A stretch of 64,000 nt of DNA from Aliiroseovarius subalbicans (GTDB taxonomy: Bacteria; Pseudomonadota; Alphaproteobacteria; Rhodobacterales; Rhodobacteraceae), in assembly GCF_022678625.1 (NCBI RefSeq), contig NZ_JALBYQ010000001.1:1480439-1544438 (forward strand), read 5' to 3'. Positions 47,780-57,267 of this stretch are shown here, one piece after another. The translations under genes and the position numbers were made by a program. Position 1 is the first letter of the stretch; every line of letters starts with the position of its first letter. The notes below the pieces were generated by a model that did no database searches, had not been told where the DNA came from, and saw only the letters and a program-made list of their open reading frames with translations.

Positions 47780-49195
47780 TTAGTTCAGGTCGGTCAGAAG
47801 ACGGCGGTGTTTCTTGGCCTGTTCGATCGCTTCACCAAGCGTTTCAACCCCCCGTGCACGCAACATTTCCAGCATCATGCACAGCACTTCGCCGGTTGCC
47901 TGCGCATCCCCCAACGCGGTGTGGCGCAGGTGTTCGGGGATTTCAACGCCCAACCGTTCGCACAGCGCATCCAGCGTGTGCACCTCGGTTGTGCCATAAA
48001 GCACGGCGGACAACAGCACCGTGTCAAGGATCGGATGATCCCAGGCCACACCGGTTGCCTCGGCGTGGCGGCGCAGAAAGGCCATGTCAAACGGCGCGTT
48101 GTGCGCGACCAGCACCGCATCACGAGCGAAATTGTGGAACCCTTTTGCCACCTCGGTGATCACCGGCGCATCTGCCACCATCAAGTCGGTAACCTTGTGT
48201 ACCTTGGTAGAGGCGGGCGGGATCTTCATCCCCGGATTGACCAGTTGGTCCACCACCTCGCCGGGCACGATCTTACCTTTCACGACGCGCACGGCGCCGA
48301 TCTGAACGATCTCATCCTTATGGGGCAGAAGCCCGGTGGTTTCCGTGTCGAACACCACATAGGTCAGGTCGCACAACGCCGTGTTCATCATGTCGTCGCC
48401 CGCCTGCGCCTCCATCAGGTCGAAATCGAACACGACTGGACGCGCGGTATCAGGATCTGTGGTTGAATGGGCGTCATCGATCATCAACAGATACCCTTCA
48501 CCTGGGCCAAGCGGTTTCAGACGGGCTTCGAATTCCAAACCATTGGCACTGGACAGGTCGCTAAAGGTTTGTTCGAACCCGGTTTTCACCATCTTCTTAT
48601 GGGCCGCCAGGAAGGCATCACGCTGGAAATAGTCGAAGATCGAGGCATTCAGCCGCGCTGGACAGACCTGATTCAACAGCCCCGCCGCCTGCGCGTCATA
48701 AAGCACGATCTGGTGCGCTGGGTTGACCAGAACCATCGCAACGGGAATCTCCGACAACAGCGCCGTTAGCCGAGCCTTGTCGGCGGCCAAGCGTGCGGTT
48801 TCGGCGGCGACAACGCCGGCCTGATCCATCGTGGTTTGTTTAAGCTGCGTCGATACGGCTTCGGCCGCCGGGGCAAGATCGCCCAGGTATCGCGCCGCAT
48901 GGGTATCAACACCGCCCGCCCCCGCATGGGCGCGCGAGCGAAGACCTGTGGCCATGCGTTCAATCGGTTTGGCCAGATTTTCGTCAAACAGGAACCAGAC
49001 CCCGGCGGACAGGGCGAGCAGGCCAAACCCGGACAGCACCCCCGCGAAAACGAAGCCCGACAGCGGATCGGTCTCCGCTACACGTTGGTAGCCTACGTAG
49101 AGCGCGCCCAGCGTGATCATCACGCCGCCCACCGCCACCAGAGCGAAAAACAGGAATATGCGCAGGCGCAGCGACAGCGAGATAAACCACTTCAT
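47780..49195 (-). CDS. Membrane-anchored PAS-like domain fused to DEDDh 3'-5' exonuclease
   Basis: 471-aa fusion. Two membrane helices (FLFFALVAVGGVMITLGALY, FAGVLSGFGLLALSAGVWFLF, residues ~12-70) are followed by a HAMP-like linker. A PAS-type region (~145-235, IPVAMVLVNPAHQIVLYD) comes next. From ~283 there is a DnaQ-type exonuclease with all ligands: FDTETTG, HNAPFDMAF and HTALGDAQAT. It should process DNA ends or RNA, perhaps under control of a membrane or metabolic signal. It ends the acetate operon side and its start overlaps the next gene by 4 nt. Confidence 0.88.
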   Translation of the reverse strand: MKWFISLSLRLRIFLFFALVAVGGVMITLGALYVGYQRVAETDPLSGFVFAGVLSGFGLLALSAGVWFLFDENLAKPIERMATGLRSRAHAGAGGVDTHAARYLGDLAPAAEAVSTQLKQTTMDQAGVVAAETARLAADKARLTALLSEIPVAMVLVNPAHQIVLYDAQAAGLLNQVCPARLNASIFDYFQRDAFLAAHKKMVKTGFEQTFSDLSSANGLEFEARLKPLGPGEGYLLMIDDAHSTTDPDTARPVVFDFDLMEAQAGDDMMNTALCDLTYVVFDTETTGLLPHKDEIVQIGAVRVVKGKIVPGEVVDQLVNPGMKIPPASTKVHKVTDLMVADAPVITEVAKGFHNFARDAVLVAHNAPFDMAFLRRHAEATGVAWDHPILDTVLLSAVLYGTTEVHTLDALCERLGVEIPEHLRHTALGDAQATGEVLCMMLEMLRARGVETLGEAIEQAKKHRRLLTDLN

Positions 49196-49722
49196 CGCGG
49201 AACCTCGGCGGAGCAGATCGTGGTCAGCAGCGGATCATCGCCCGGCACAGTGACCCATTCCGCGCCCTGCACGCTGCCATCCGCGCCGAAACCGACCGTG
49301 TCGAACAGGGCCGCGCGTCGGCCAGCGTCGCAATCGGCAAGCACAGTCAGCTTGTTCACCGCTGCCCAGCGGCCCATGAACAACGTGTCCACCATGCGGC
49401 GTTCGGGTGCCTCTGGATGGATGCGGATCGACTGCACGTCCACCGCAACGAACCGGTCGATATAGGGTTTCACCTTGGTCCAGGGGCGATAAGACGAGCT
49501 GTTTTCGATCGTCTGCGCCACGACAAGCCCTTCGGGAAGATTGCCCGCATTGCGATCATACCAGGCGTATTCATTGGCGATCGAAACGAGGATCATGCCC
49601 AGCCCCGCGCCCACCGGCATCATCCATTTGGGCAGGCGCTTGCCTGTCAGCTGGTTCAAGGCCAGCACAACCCCCGCAGCGGCCACACCGGCCACCAGCG
49701 TTGCAACGAGTTCATAGAACAT
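49192..49722 (-). CDS. Small membrane protein of unknown function
   Basis: 176-aa hypothetical protein. Two N-terminal membrane helices (LVATLVAGVAAAGVVLAL, MMPVGAGLGMILVSIANEY) precede a ~120-residue extracytoplasmic domain with two Cys pairs' worth of Cys (ADCDAG, TTICSAE) that may form a disulfide. A very good ribosome site (aggggaggag) precedes the ATG. It is coupled by ATGA to the exonuclease fusion, which suggests that the two proteins interact. I do not recognise the family. Confidence 0.75.
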   Translation of the reverse strand: MFYELVATLVAGVAAAGVVLALNQLTGKRLPKWMMPVGAGLGMILVSIANEYAWYDRNAGNLPEGLVVAQTIENSSSYRPWTKVKPYIDRFVAVDVQSIRIHPEAPERRMVDTLFMGRWAAVNKLTVLADCDAGRRAALFDTVGFGADGSVQGAEWVTVPGDDPLLTTICSAEVPR

Positions 49723-49781
49723 CTGCTCTCCTCCCCTTTTCTGTCTTGCCCCCCGCGCTCCTCAACCCGGGGGATGCGCGG

Positions 49782-51608
49782 TCAGCTCAGCATGCCGCGC
49801 CCGTGTCCGATGGCCGATTGCATCGACTTGATCACCACGAACGCGTCGCGCAGGTGGCTTCGGTCAAATTCCGATAAGGTCGACGGCGTCAGGTAATTGT
49901 CCGGTGCCGCGCCCGCCTTCACGAGGTTCGCCTGATGCTCCAACCGGGTTTCGGCGATCAGGTCATAGGCGTCCAGCAGGTCGCGCCCGCCCGATTTGCT
50001 CAACACGCCCGCATGTTGCGCAGCCTCAAGCCGCGCGCGGGTGTTCACCTCGCCCAACCGCCCCTGGAGCGCATAAACGCGGCCCAGATCCACCACCGGC
50101 ACCACACCGTTGTGTTTCAGATCCAGCGAATTCTTGTGCTCGCCCGACCGGATCGTCGCAAAGCCGCGCAGCAGACCCAGCGGCGGTGTGTGTTTCAGGC
50201 TGTTGGAGACCATATGCGCTACGAAGATCGAATTCTTCGACGCCATCTTCAGCGTCTTGTCCTGCAGATTGTCAAACAGGCCCGTGTAGCCGCCAATCGG
50301 GCGCAAGTCGAACATGACCGAGGCCAGCATCTGCGCCTCGGGCACCGGTTTGTTGACCCAGGAGTTGAAATAGCCGCGCCAGACCGACAGCGGTTGGCAC
50401 CATTGCGGATTGGTCGCCATCATGTCGCCGGGGCAATAGACGTAGCCGCACACGTCCAGCCCGTCGCAGACGAATTTCGCCAGCTCGGCGAAGTATCCTT
50501 CGCGGTCGGCATCTGTCACCGCATCGTCCAGGATAATGCAATTGTCCTGATCGGACACGCCGGTCTGTTCCTGCCGCCCCTGGCTGCCACAAGCCAACCA
50601 CAGGTAGGGCACCGGAGGGGGGCCCAGCTTGCGCTCGGCTAGCATCAAAAGGCGGCGTGTGGCGGTGTCGGCGATGTCGGTGATCAGGCGGGTGACAACC
50701 TGATGTGGACGTCCGCCCGCGACCAGCTGCACCAGAAGCTGCGGAATGCGGGTGGTGACCTTTGCCATGTCTTTGGCGGTCTTGGCGCGGGCGATTTCGC
50801 TGACCAGCTCGGCCGACGACACGGCCTGGAACCGGGTCAGGTCAGTTTGGGTGACGATGCCCACCAGCTTGCCGGCCTCGACGATCGGCACGTGGCCGAT
50901 CCGGCGCTCCATCATCGCGTGCAGCACGTCCGAGCCGATGGCGGACGGCGCCAGCGTGATCGGGTCTGCGGTCATGATCTGTGAAATCGGCGTGGTCACC
51001 GGCAGCGCCTCGGCCAGCACTTTGCCCGACAGATCGCGGGTGGTTACGATGCCGGTTAGGCTGTCGCCGTCGGTCACGCACAGCGACGACACGCGTTTGT
51101 CGCGCATTAGAACGGCGGCGGCTTGCACGTCGTCCGTGGCGTCACAGGTGACCGGGTTCTGCGCCATCAGGGTTTCCACCTGGGTCGTGGCCAGGTCGGC
51201 CTTCACTGGCTTGTCACTGCGCGACCGGTCGAAGAACCGCTGTGCCGCCTCGTGTTCTTTCAAAAGCTGGTCAAACCCCTTGGCAGGCAACAACAGCAAC
51301 GTGCAGTCGGTGGTGGCGTGGGCGGTGGTCGCCGCCAGCCCGTCGCGCAACAACCCGCGTTCACCGAAGGAATTGCGCAGGCCCAGGTTGCTGACCACCA
51401 CGTCGTTTTCGTCGGTGACCTCAACCTCACCCTCATAGATGATATAAAGCCCGTCCAATTCCTTGCCGAACGCATAAATCGCATCCCCGGCTGCAAATGC
51501 CTGTGACACGAAGGCGGGTTCGATCGCCTCGACCGCCTCACGCGGCAGCACGTCATAGGGGTGCACGGAGGACAGGAAGCGCAGAATTTGTTCGTGGGTG
51601 AGCGGCAT
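49782..51608 (-). CDS. cNMP-binding/CBS/DUF294 nucleotidyltransferase-like signalling protein
   Basis: 608-aa cytosolic protein. Domains in order: cyclic-nucleotide-binding fold (residues ~10-125, with NSFGERGLLRDG), two CBS repeats (~150-275, VSSLCVTDGDSLTGIVTTRD and IGHVPIVEAGKLVGIVTQ). A DUF294 nucleotidyltransferase domain (GSQGRQEQTGVSDQDN, ~345-362, Gly-Ser and Asp-x-Asp) and the DUF294 C-terminal substrate-binding domain follow. Such proteins are commonly next to acetate symporters and are thought to regulate them. It is downstream of the symporter, separated by a terminator. Confidence 0.92.
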   Translation of the reverse strand: MPLTHEQILRFLSSVHPYDVLPREAVEAIEPAFVSQAFAAGDAIYAFGKELDGLYIIYEGEVEVTDENDVVVSNLGLRNSFGERGLLRDGLAATTAHATTDCTLLLLPAKGFDQLLKEHEAAQRFFDRSRSDKPVKADLATTQVETLMAQNPVTCDATDDVQAAAVLMRDKRVSSLCVTDGDSLTGIVTTRDLSGKVLAEALPVTTPISQIMTADPITLAPSAIGSDVLHAMMERRIGHVPIVEAGKLVGIVTQTDLTRFQAVSSAELVSEIARAKTAKDMAKVTTRIPQLLVQLVAGGRPHQVVTRLITDIADTATRRLLMLAERKLGPPPVPYLWLACGSQGRQEQTGVSDQDNCIILDDAVTDADREGYFAELAKFVCDGLDVCGYVYCPGDMMATNPQWCQPLSVWRGYFNSWVNKPVPEAQMLASVMFDLRPIGGYTGLFDNLQDKTLKMASKNSIFVAHMVSNSLKHTPPLGLLRGFATIRSGEHKNSLDLKHNGVVPVVDLGRVYALQGRLGEVNTRARLEAAQHAGVLSKSGGRDLLDAYDLIAETRLEHQANLVKAGAAPDNYLTPSTLSEFDRSHLRDAFVVIKSMQSAIGHGRGMLS

Positions 51609-51627
51609 GACGACTCAAGGCCTTTCG

Positions 51628-51666
51628 AAAAAAGAAATGTCCCGCCCGGTGTGCACCGGACGGGAC
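51628..51666 (-). terminator. Intrinsic terminator after the acetate symporter gene
   Basis: 12-bp stem GTCCCGCCCGGT (51639-51650) / ACCGGACGGGAC (51655-51666) with one mismatch and a 4-nt loop. Read on the minus strand it is followed by atttctttttt, so it terminates the symporter transcript or attenuates read-through into the DUF294 gene. Confidence 0.8.
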
Positions 51667-51714
51667 AGGAATTAAAGGGGGTGGGCCGCGTCAGGGCGCC
51701 CCACCCGGAACACC

Positions 51715-53502
51715 TTAGTGATCCTGAGCCGAACCGGCGCCGCGCGGAACGCGAACCGACTGAACCAGGTCCTTGATCTCCTGCGGCAGCGGCTTGGTCA
51801 TGCCGGTCACCACATAGGCCACGATGAAGTTGATCGCAGCACCGATCGCACCGAACGAGGTCGACTTGACCGTACCCAGCAGCGGATCAGCATCCGAGAA
51901 GCTGTTCGTGTCAGGGATGAAGAACCAGCCCTTGTGCAGGAAGATGTAGACCAGCGTCACGACCAGACCAGCCAGCATGCCGGCCACGGCGCCCGTGTTG
52001 TTGATGCGGGTCGAGAAGATACCCATCATCAGCGCCGGGAAGATCGAGGCCGCGGCCAGACCGAAGGCCAAGGCCACGGTTTGCGCGGCGAAGCCCGGAG
52101 GGTTCAGGCCCAGGTAGGTCGCAACCGCAATGGCAACAGCCATGGCGATCCGTGCCGACAGAAGCTCGCCTTTTTCCGAGATCGACGGGTTGATCGAGCC
52201 CTTGATAAGGTCATGCGACACAGCCGACGAGATGGCCAGCAGAAGACCGGCAGCGGTCGACAGCGCGGCGGCAAGACCACCGGCAGCGACCAGACCAATC
52301 ACCCAGCTGGGCAGGTTGGCAATCTCGGGGTTGGCCAGAACCAGGATGTCACGGTTGAACTTGGTCAGCTCGTTGCCTTCCCAGCCCTTTTCCGCAGCCA
52401 TGGCTTGCAGATCGGCGTTCGCGTCGTTGTAGTACTGGATCGCACCGTCGCCGTTCTTGTCTTCCCAGTCCAGAAGACCGGTTTTCTGCCACGTGGCCAT
52501 CCAGTCATACCGGGCTTCACCCTCGATCTGCTGAACCGTCACGGCGCCACCTTCGATACCGCCATTGGGCCACATCATTTCCGAGATGTTCAGACGCGCC
52601 ATCGCACCAACGGCCGGAGCGGTCAGGTACAGCAGGGCGATGAACACCAGTGCCCAACCAGCGGACCAACGAGCGTCGGACACTTTGGGAACGGTGAAGA
52701 AGCGCATGATGACGTGCGGCAGACCAGCCGTACCGATCATCAGCGACAGGGTGAACAGAACCATGTTCAACGTATCCGCATGGTGCGCGGTGTACTCGTT
52801 GAAGCCCAGCTCACGCACAACCGCGTCCAGCTTTGCCAACAGCGGCTCACCCGAAGCAGCATGGTCACCGAACAGGCCCAGGGCCGGGATCGGGTTGCCC
52901 GTCAGCTGCAGCGAGATGAAGATCGCCGGGATGGTATAGGCCAGGATCAGCACGACATACTGAGCCACCTGGGTGTAGGTCACACCTTTCATGCCGCCAA
53001 GAACGGCATAGGCGAACACAACGGCTGCACCGATCAGAAGGCCGGTGGTGTTGTCCACCTCAAGGAAGCGGCCGAAAGCCACGCCCACACCGGTCATCTG
53101 ACCGATCACGTAGGTGGTCGATGCCACGATCAGGCAGATCACGGCCACGATCCGCGCGGTCGGCGAATAGAAGCGGTCACCGATGAATTCCGACACGGTG
53201 AATTTGCCGAACTTGCGCAGGTAAGGTGCAAGCAGCAGCGCCAGCAGCACATAGCCACCGGTCCAGCCCATCAGGAACGACGAGTTGTCATAGCCGGTGA
53301 AGGCAATCAGACCGGCCATCGAGATGAAGGAAGCCGCCGACATCCAGTCAGCAGCGGTCGCCATGCCATTGGTAACGGGGTGAACACCCCGGCCAGCCGC
53401 ATAGAATTCCGAGGTTGAGCCCGCACGGGCCCAAATTGCGATGCCGATGTAAAGCGCGAAAGACGCGCCCACAAACAGCAGGTTGATTGTAAACTGATCC
53501 AT
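51715..53502 (-). CDS. Sodium:solute symporter, acetate (ActP) type
   Basis: 595-aa SSS-family transporter with about 13 membrane helices. Family text includes TNGMATAADWMSAASFISMAG, GMKGVTYTQVAQY and GLVAAGGLAAALSTAAGLLLA. It carries an insert of ~75 residues (GGAVTVQQIEGEARYDWMAT to LTKFNRDIL) that is usual in the DUF4212-linked subgroup. Co-occurrence with a DUF4212 small subunit and with acetyl-CoA synthetase points to acetate or a related monocarboxylate. First gene after the small subunit. Confidence 0.9.
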   Translation of the reverse strand: MDQFTINLLFVGASFALYIGIAIWARAGSTSEFYAAGRGVHPVTNGMATAADWMSAASFISMAGLIAFTGYDNSSFLMGWTGGYVLLALLLAPYLRKFGKFTVSEFIGDRFYSPTARIVAVICLIVASTTYVIGQMTGVGVAFGRFLEVDNTTGLLIGAAVVFAYAVLGGMKGVTYTQVAQYVVLILAYTIPAIFISLQLTGNPIPALGLFGDHAASGEPLLAKLDAVVRELGFNEYTAHHADTLNMVLFTLSLMIGTAGLPHVIMRFFTVPKVSDARWSAGWALVFIALLYLTAPAVGAMARLNISEMMWPNGGIEGGAVTVQQIEGEARYDWMATWQKTGLLDWEDKNGDGAIQYYNDANADLQAMAAEKGWEGNELTKFNRDILVLANPEIANLPSWVIGLVAAGGLAAALSTAAGLLLAISSAVSHDLIKGSINPSISEKGELLSARIAMAVAIAVATYLGLNPPGFAAQTVALAFGLAAASIFPALMMGIFSTRINNTGAVAGMLAGLVVTLVYIFLHKGWFFIPDTNSFSDADPLLGTVKSTSFGAIGAAINFIVAYVVTGMTKPLPQEIKDLVQSVRVPRGAGSAQDH

Positions 53503-53517
53503 CTGTCCCTGGGTCCC

Positions 53518-53778
53518 TTATTCTTCGTCTACGCCGTGTTCACGGTCGAGTTTGTTCATGCGCCAGGCATAGTTGAAGATCAGCGCCAGGAAGACGATGA
53601 TCGAGCCTTGCTGAGCAAACCAGAAGCCCAGATCGGTTCCGCCCACGGCGATGCCCGACAGCATGGGGCGCAGCAGAATGCCGAACCCGAAAGATACGAT
53701 CGCCCAAATCACAAGGCTGATCAGAATGATACGCACATTGGCAGACCAATACGCGCTATTGGATGAGTTGTCGGACAT
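53518..53778 (-). CDS. DUF4212 small subunit of the SSS symporter
   Basis: 86-aa protein with two membrane helices (IILISLVIWAIVSFGFGILL and FAQQGSIIVFLALIFNYAW), the second carrying the usual Trp-Arg-Met-Asn/Lys end. This subunit is found upstream of SSS symporters of the ActP/YjcG-linked type. A strong ribosome site (ggaggaggg) precedes it. It lies 15 bp before the symporter start. Confidence 0.92.
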   Translation of the reverse strand: MSDNSSNSAYWSANVRIILISLVIWAIVSFGFGILLRPMLSGIAVGGTDLGFWFAQQGSIIVFLALIFNYAWRMNKLDREHGVDEE

Positions 53779-53844
53779 GTGCCCTCCTCCCTCTTTTTTC
53801 TAGTTCCTCCGATGGGACCACCGAGCGTGACCCCACCTGTCCTC

Positions 53845-54531
53845 TTACGCCGTCGCTTTAACCACGATGGCGCTCAGTCCGCCTGCAATATCATCAATCG
53901 ACCCCATTGCGTCGATTTTCTGCAGGCTGCCCTTGCCGTCATAATAGGCAATGAGCGGTGCCGTTTGAGCATGGTAGGCCACCAGGCGGCTTTCCACGGT
54001 CTCGGCATTGTCGTCGGCCCGGCGTTTCATCTCCGTGCCGCCACATTTGTCGCAGACGCCATCTTTGGCGGGCTGCTTGAATTCGTCATGATACCCTTCA
54101 CCGCAGCTGCCGCAGGTATAGCGGCCGGAGATCCGGGTCACCATCGCCGCGTCGTCCACTTCCAGGGAAATGGCTGCGTTGATCTTCTGGCCGCTTTCGC
54201 TCAGCAGTTCGTCCAGCGCCTCGGCCTGAACCGTGGTGCGAGGGAAACCGTCCAGGATCACGCCCTTGGCGCAATCCGCGTCACCCAACCGGTCGCGCAG
54301 GATGTCGATGACGATCTGGTCGCTGACCAATTCGCCCGCTTCCATCACGGCCTTGGCGGCCTTGCCAGCGTCGGTGCCTGCGGCCACAGCCGCGCGCAAT
54401 AGATCACCAGTCGATAGCTGGACCAGGCCAAACTTTTCTTCCAGCATCCGGGCCTGCGTGCCCTTCCCGGCCCCGGGGGGGCCCAGAAGGATCAGAACCG
54501 GGGCGACGTTTGCAGTGTTCGCGCCGTCCAT
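53845..54531 (-). CDS. adk: Adenylate kinase with zinc-type LID
   Basis: 228-aa AMP kinase. P-loop LLGPPGAGKGTQAR near residue 15, AMP-site STGDLLRAAV, DGFPRT and a LID carrying the Cys4 zinc knuckle (CGSC...CDKC). It makes two ADP from AMP and ATP. It overlaps the end of acs by one base (TGATG), so it is translated with acetyl-CoA synthetase, whose product AMP it would recycle. Longer than the ~217-aa typical form by an N-terminal 12-residue extension. Confidence 0.95.
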   Translation of the reverse strand: MDGANTANVAPVLILLGPPGAGKGTQARMLEEKFGLVQLSTGDLLRAAVAAGTDAGKAAKAVMEAGELVSDQIVIDILRDRLGDADCAKGVILDGFPRTTVQAEALDELLSESGQKINAAISLEVDDAAMVTRISGRYTCGSCGEGYHDEFKQPAKDGVCDKCGGTEMKRRADDNAETVESRLVAYHAQTAPLIAYYDGKGSLQKIDAMGSIDDIAGGLSAIVVKATA

Positions 54532-56501
54532 CAGGACGTGCTCCGGTTCATGCGGTTTTCGATCAGGTCGTCAACCACAGCCGGTTCTGCCAGTGTCGAG
54601 GTATCCCCCAGCGCGCCGAAATCGTTCTCGGCGATCTTGCGCAGAATGCGGCGCATGATCTTGCCGGACCGGGTCTTGGGCAGACCAGGCGACCATTGGA
54701 TCAGGTCGGGTGCTGCGATCGGGCCGATTTCCGTGCGCACCCAAGTGCGCAGCTCCTTGCGAAGCTCCTCGCTCGGCTCCACATCGTTCATCAGGGTGAC
54801 ATAGCAATAGATGCCCTGCCCCTTGATGTCGTGCGGATAGCCGACCACGGCAGCCTCGGCGACCTTGGCGTGTGCCACCAGGGCGCTCTCGACTTCAGCG
54901 GTGCCCATCCGGTGGCCGGACACGTTGATCACGTCATCAACACGACCGGTGATCCAGTAGTCGCCATCTTCGTCACGACGACAGCCGTCACCAGCGAAGT
55001 AATAACCGTGATAGTCGTTGAAATAGGTCTTCTGGAACCGCTCATGGTCCCCATAGACGGTGCGCATCTGACCCGGCCAGCTGTCCTTCAGGCACAACAC
55101 GCCTTCGACGCCGTTGCCGTGGATCTCTTCGCCCGATTGCGGGTCCAGAACCACCGGCTGCACGCCAAAGAACGGCTTCATCGCAGCACCCGGCTTGGTC
55201 GCGTGGGCGCCCGGCATCGGGGTCATCATGTGGCCGCCGGTTTCCGTCTGCCACCAGGTGTCGACGATCGGGCATTTCCCACCGCCAACCTTGTCATTGT
55301 ACCAGTTCCAGGCTTCCGGGTTGATCGGTTCACCCACCGTGCCCAGCACCTTGAGGTCCGACAGGTCCTTGCCCTCAACCCACTCATTGCCCTTGCCCAT
55401 CAGGGCACGGATCGCGGTGGGGGCGGTATAGAACTGGTTGACCTTGTGCTTGGCGCAGACGTCCCAGAACCGGCCGGCGTCCGGATAGGTCGGCACACCT
55501 TCGAACATAATCGTCGTGGCGCCATTGGCCAGCGGTCCATAGACGATATAGCTGTGACCCGTGACCCACCCCACATCGGCGGTGCACCAGAACACATCGC
55601 CGTCGTGGTAGTCGAACACGTATTCCTGCGTCATCGACGCATAGACCAGGTAGCCGCCCGAGCTGTGGACGACGCCCTTCGGCTGACCGGTCGACCCCGA
55701 GGTGTAGAGGATGAACAGCGGATCTTCCGCATTCATCTCGGCCGGGTGCGAAATCTCGGAGGCTTCCAGCGCCATTTCGTTGTAGTCGAAATCCCGACCG
55801 TCAACCCAAGTGGTCTGACCGCCGGTGCGCTTCACGACCAGGCACTTCACACTATCTTTGGTGTGCAGCAGCGCCGCGTCGGCGTTCGACTTGAGCGGCG
55901 TATTGCGGCCGCCGCGCGGGGCATAGTCAGCGGTGATGATCAGCTTGGCGTCAGATCCGTTCACACGGGCGGCCAGCGCATCGGGGCTGAACCCGGCGAA
56001 CACGATCGAATGGATCGCGCCGATCCGGGCGCAGGCCAGCATCGCATAGGCGGCTTCGGGGATCATCGGAAGATACAGAACCACGCGGTCGCCGCGGCGC
56101 ACGCCCAGTTCTTCCAGGATGTTGGCCATCTTGCAGACTTCCACGTGAAGCTGCTTGTAAGTGATGTGCTTTGCTTCATCTTCGGGGCTGTCGGGCTCCC
56201 AAATGATTGCGGTTTGGTCGCCGCGCGTCGCCAGGTGGCGGTCGACGCAGTTGGCGGCAACGTTCAGCGTGCCATCGGCAAACCAGTTGATCGAGACCTT
56301 GCCGAAGTCATAGCAAGTGTCCTTCACCGTGGTGAACGGCTTGATCCAGTCGATCCGCTTGCCGTGCTCAGCCCAGAATGCCTCGGGGTCATTCACCGAC
56401 GCGGCGTACATTTCATCATAGCGCGCCGCATCAATGTGAGCCTTCGCCGAGAACTCGGCAGACGGGGCATAGGTTTTGGCTGTGGTTTCATCCAACGACA
56501 T
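54531..56501 (-). CDS. acs: Acetyl-CoA synthetase
   Basis: 656-aa AMP-forming acetate:CoA ligase. AMP-binding motif [16 protein letters not shown], the WWQTETG adenylate segment, [17 protein letters not shown] with the hinge and the C-terminal acetylatable Lys in [13 protein letters not shown] are present. The ATG at 56501 has ggaggatcc 6 nt upstream; 22 further in-frame residues upstream are without a ribosome site. With the symporter genes downstream it forms an acetate scavenging module. Confidence 0.96.
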   Translation of the reverse strand: MSLDETTAKTYAPSAEFSAKAHIDAARYDEMYAASVNDPEAFWAEHGKRIDWIKPFTTVKDTCYDFGKVSINWFADGTLNVAANCVDRHLATRGDQTAIIWEPDSPEDEAKHITYKQLHVEVCKMANILEELGVRRGDRVVLYLPMIPEAAYAMLACARIGAIHSIVFAGFSPDALAARVNGSDAKLIITADYAPRGGRNTPLKSNADAALLHTKDSVKCLVVKRTGGQTTWVDGRDFDYNEMALEASEISHPAEMNAEDPLFILYTSGSTGQPKGVVHSSGGYLVYASMTQEYVFDYHDGDVFWCTADVGWVTGHSYIVYGPLANGATTIMFEGVPTYPDAGRFWDVCAKHKVNQFYTAPTAIRALMGKGNEWVEGKDLSDLKVLGTVGEPINPEAWNWYNDKVGGGKCPIVDTWWQTETGGHMMTPMPGAHATKPGAAMKPFFGVQPVVLDPQSGEEIHGNGVEGVLCLKDSWPGQMRTVYGDHERFQKTYFNDYHGYYFAGDGCRRDEDGDYWITGRVDDVINVSGHRMGTAEVESALVAHAKVAEAAVVGYPHDIKGQGIYCYVTLMNDVEPSEELRKELRTWVRTEIGPIAAPDLIQWSPGLPKTRSGKIMRRILRKIAENDFGALGDTSTLAEPAVVDDLIENRMNRSTS

Positions 56502-56931
56502 TCGGGATCCTCCTTCAAATTCCTCCTCAACGCCTAAGCGCAGGGTGAAGGGTGTCGCGATTGACACAGCATCCCCACCGGGTGTGAAAATACGAGTCTA
56601 ACCTGCGTTTGCACAACAAAATTCTTGTAAATTTCTTTCACTACACCACTCCTATTCTGTAAATGGTTTAACGATCAATGAAAAAATCTTCTTAAAACCA
56701 GAGCCTTGCCAGCCTCACTCCGCCGCAGCGCGGCGAAACCGGAAATTCGGAGTTCTGTCGCTAACATGACCTTGCGTCACGAACGGCGTGAATTTCCCCT
56801 GGAAACACGGGAAAAACCCGCAATTCGGCCGGAGAATCCCCGGACGCTCGCACTGGGCCTCAGTTCACATCTACATTTGCCCCCAAACGAAAAAACGGCC
56901 CAGGGTTTTCACCCTTACGCTGTTTTCACAC
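56502..56931. other. acs upstream region, AT-rich, no gene
   Basis: 430 bp between the acs start and the terminator at 56932. The first ~200 bp (56580-56700) are strongly AT-rich and should hold the acs promoter. Short frames in 56700-56900 lack ribosome sites. No motif beyond this is recognised. Confidence 0.5.
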
Positions 56932-56965
56932 AAAACCCCCGCGCCATTTCTGGAGCGGGGGTTTT
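56932..56965. terminator. Intrinsic terminator, probably the ancestral tRNA-fMet terminator
   Basis: AAAACCCCCGC (56932-56942) / GCGGGGGTTTT (56955-56965), a perfect 11-bp stem with a 12-nt loop. It stands directly beside the tRNA-derived repeat at 56968. In the undisturbed chromosome it would lie just downstream of the minus-strand tRNA-fMet gene. Confidence 0.75.
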
Positions 56966-56967
56966 GT

Positions 56968-56984
56968 AATATTGGTTGCGGGAG
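56968..56984 (-). repeat. att-like repeat, copy of tRNA-fMet 3' end
   Basis: AATATTGGTTGCGGGAG is identical to 63924-63940. Twelve of its bases are the 3' end of tRNA-fMet including CCA (complement CTCCCGCAACCA) and five are downstream DNA. A partial tRNA end without a tRNA body is the hallmark of an integration site. Confidence 0.75.
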
Positions 56985-57267
56985 CATGCAACCAACTTGA
57001 CTTGCTACTTAGAGCAACCCTCACGCCCAATTAAGGAGTTCGCCGAATAAACCGTGCGGCAGCAATCGACCCTCAGCTGCCCTCACTGCAAAGCGCAGCG
57101 AAAGGCCGGGTCGAGCCCGAAGTGACTGTTGCTGGGTTGGCCTTGAATGTCGGCTTGCCCAATGTTGGCTCTCACCAGATCTACTTGAAATGCGCTTTCT
57201 GCACTCAATTTGGCGCCACTCTAATCTCGTTTGCTTTAAGTGTTCACTGAACATGGGTGTGCAGACG

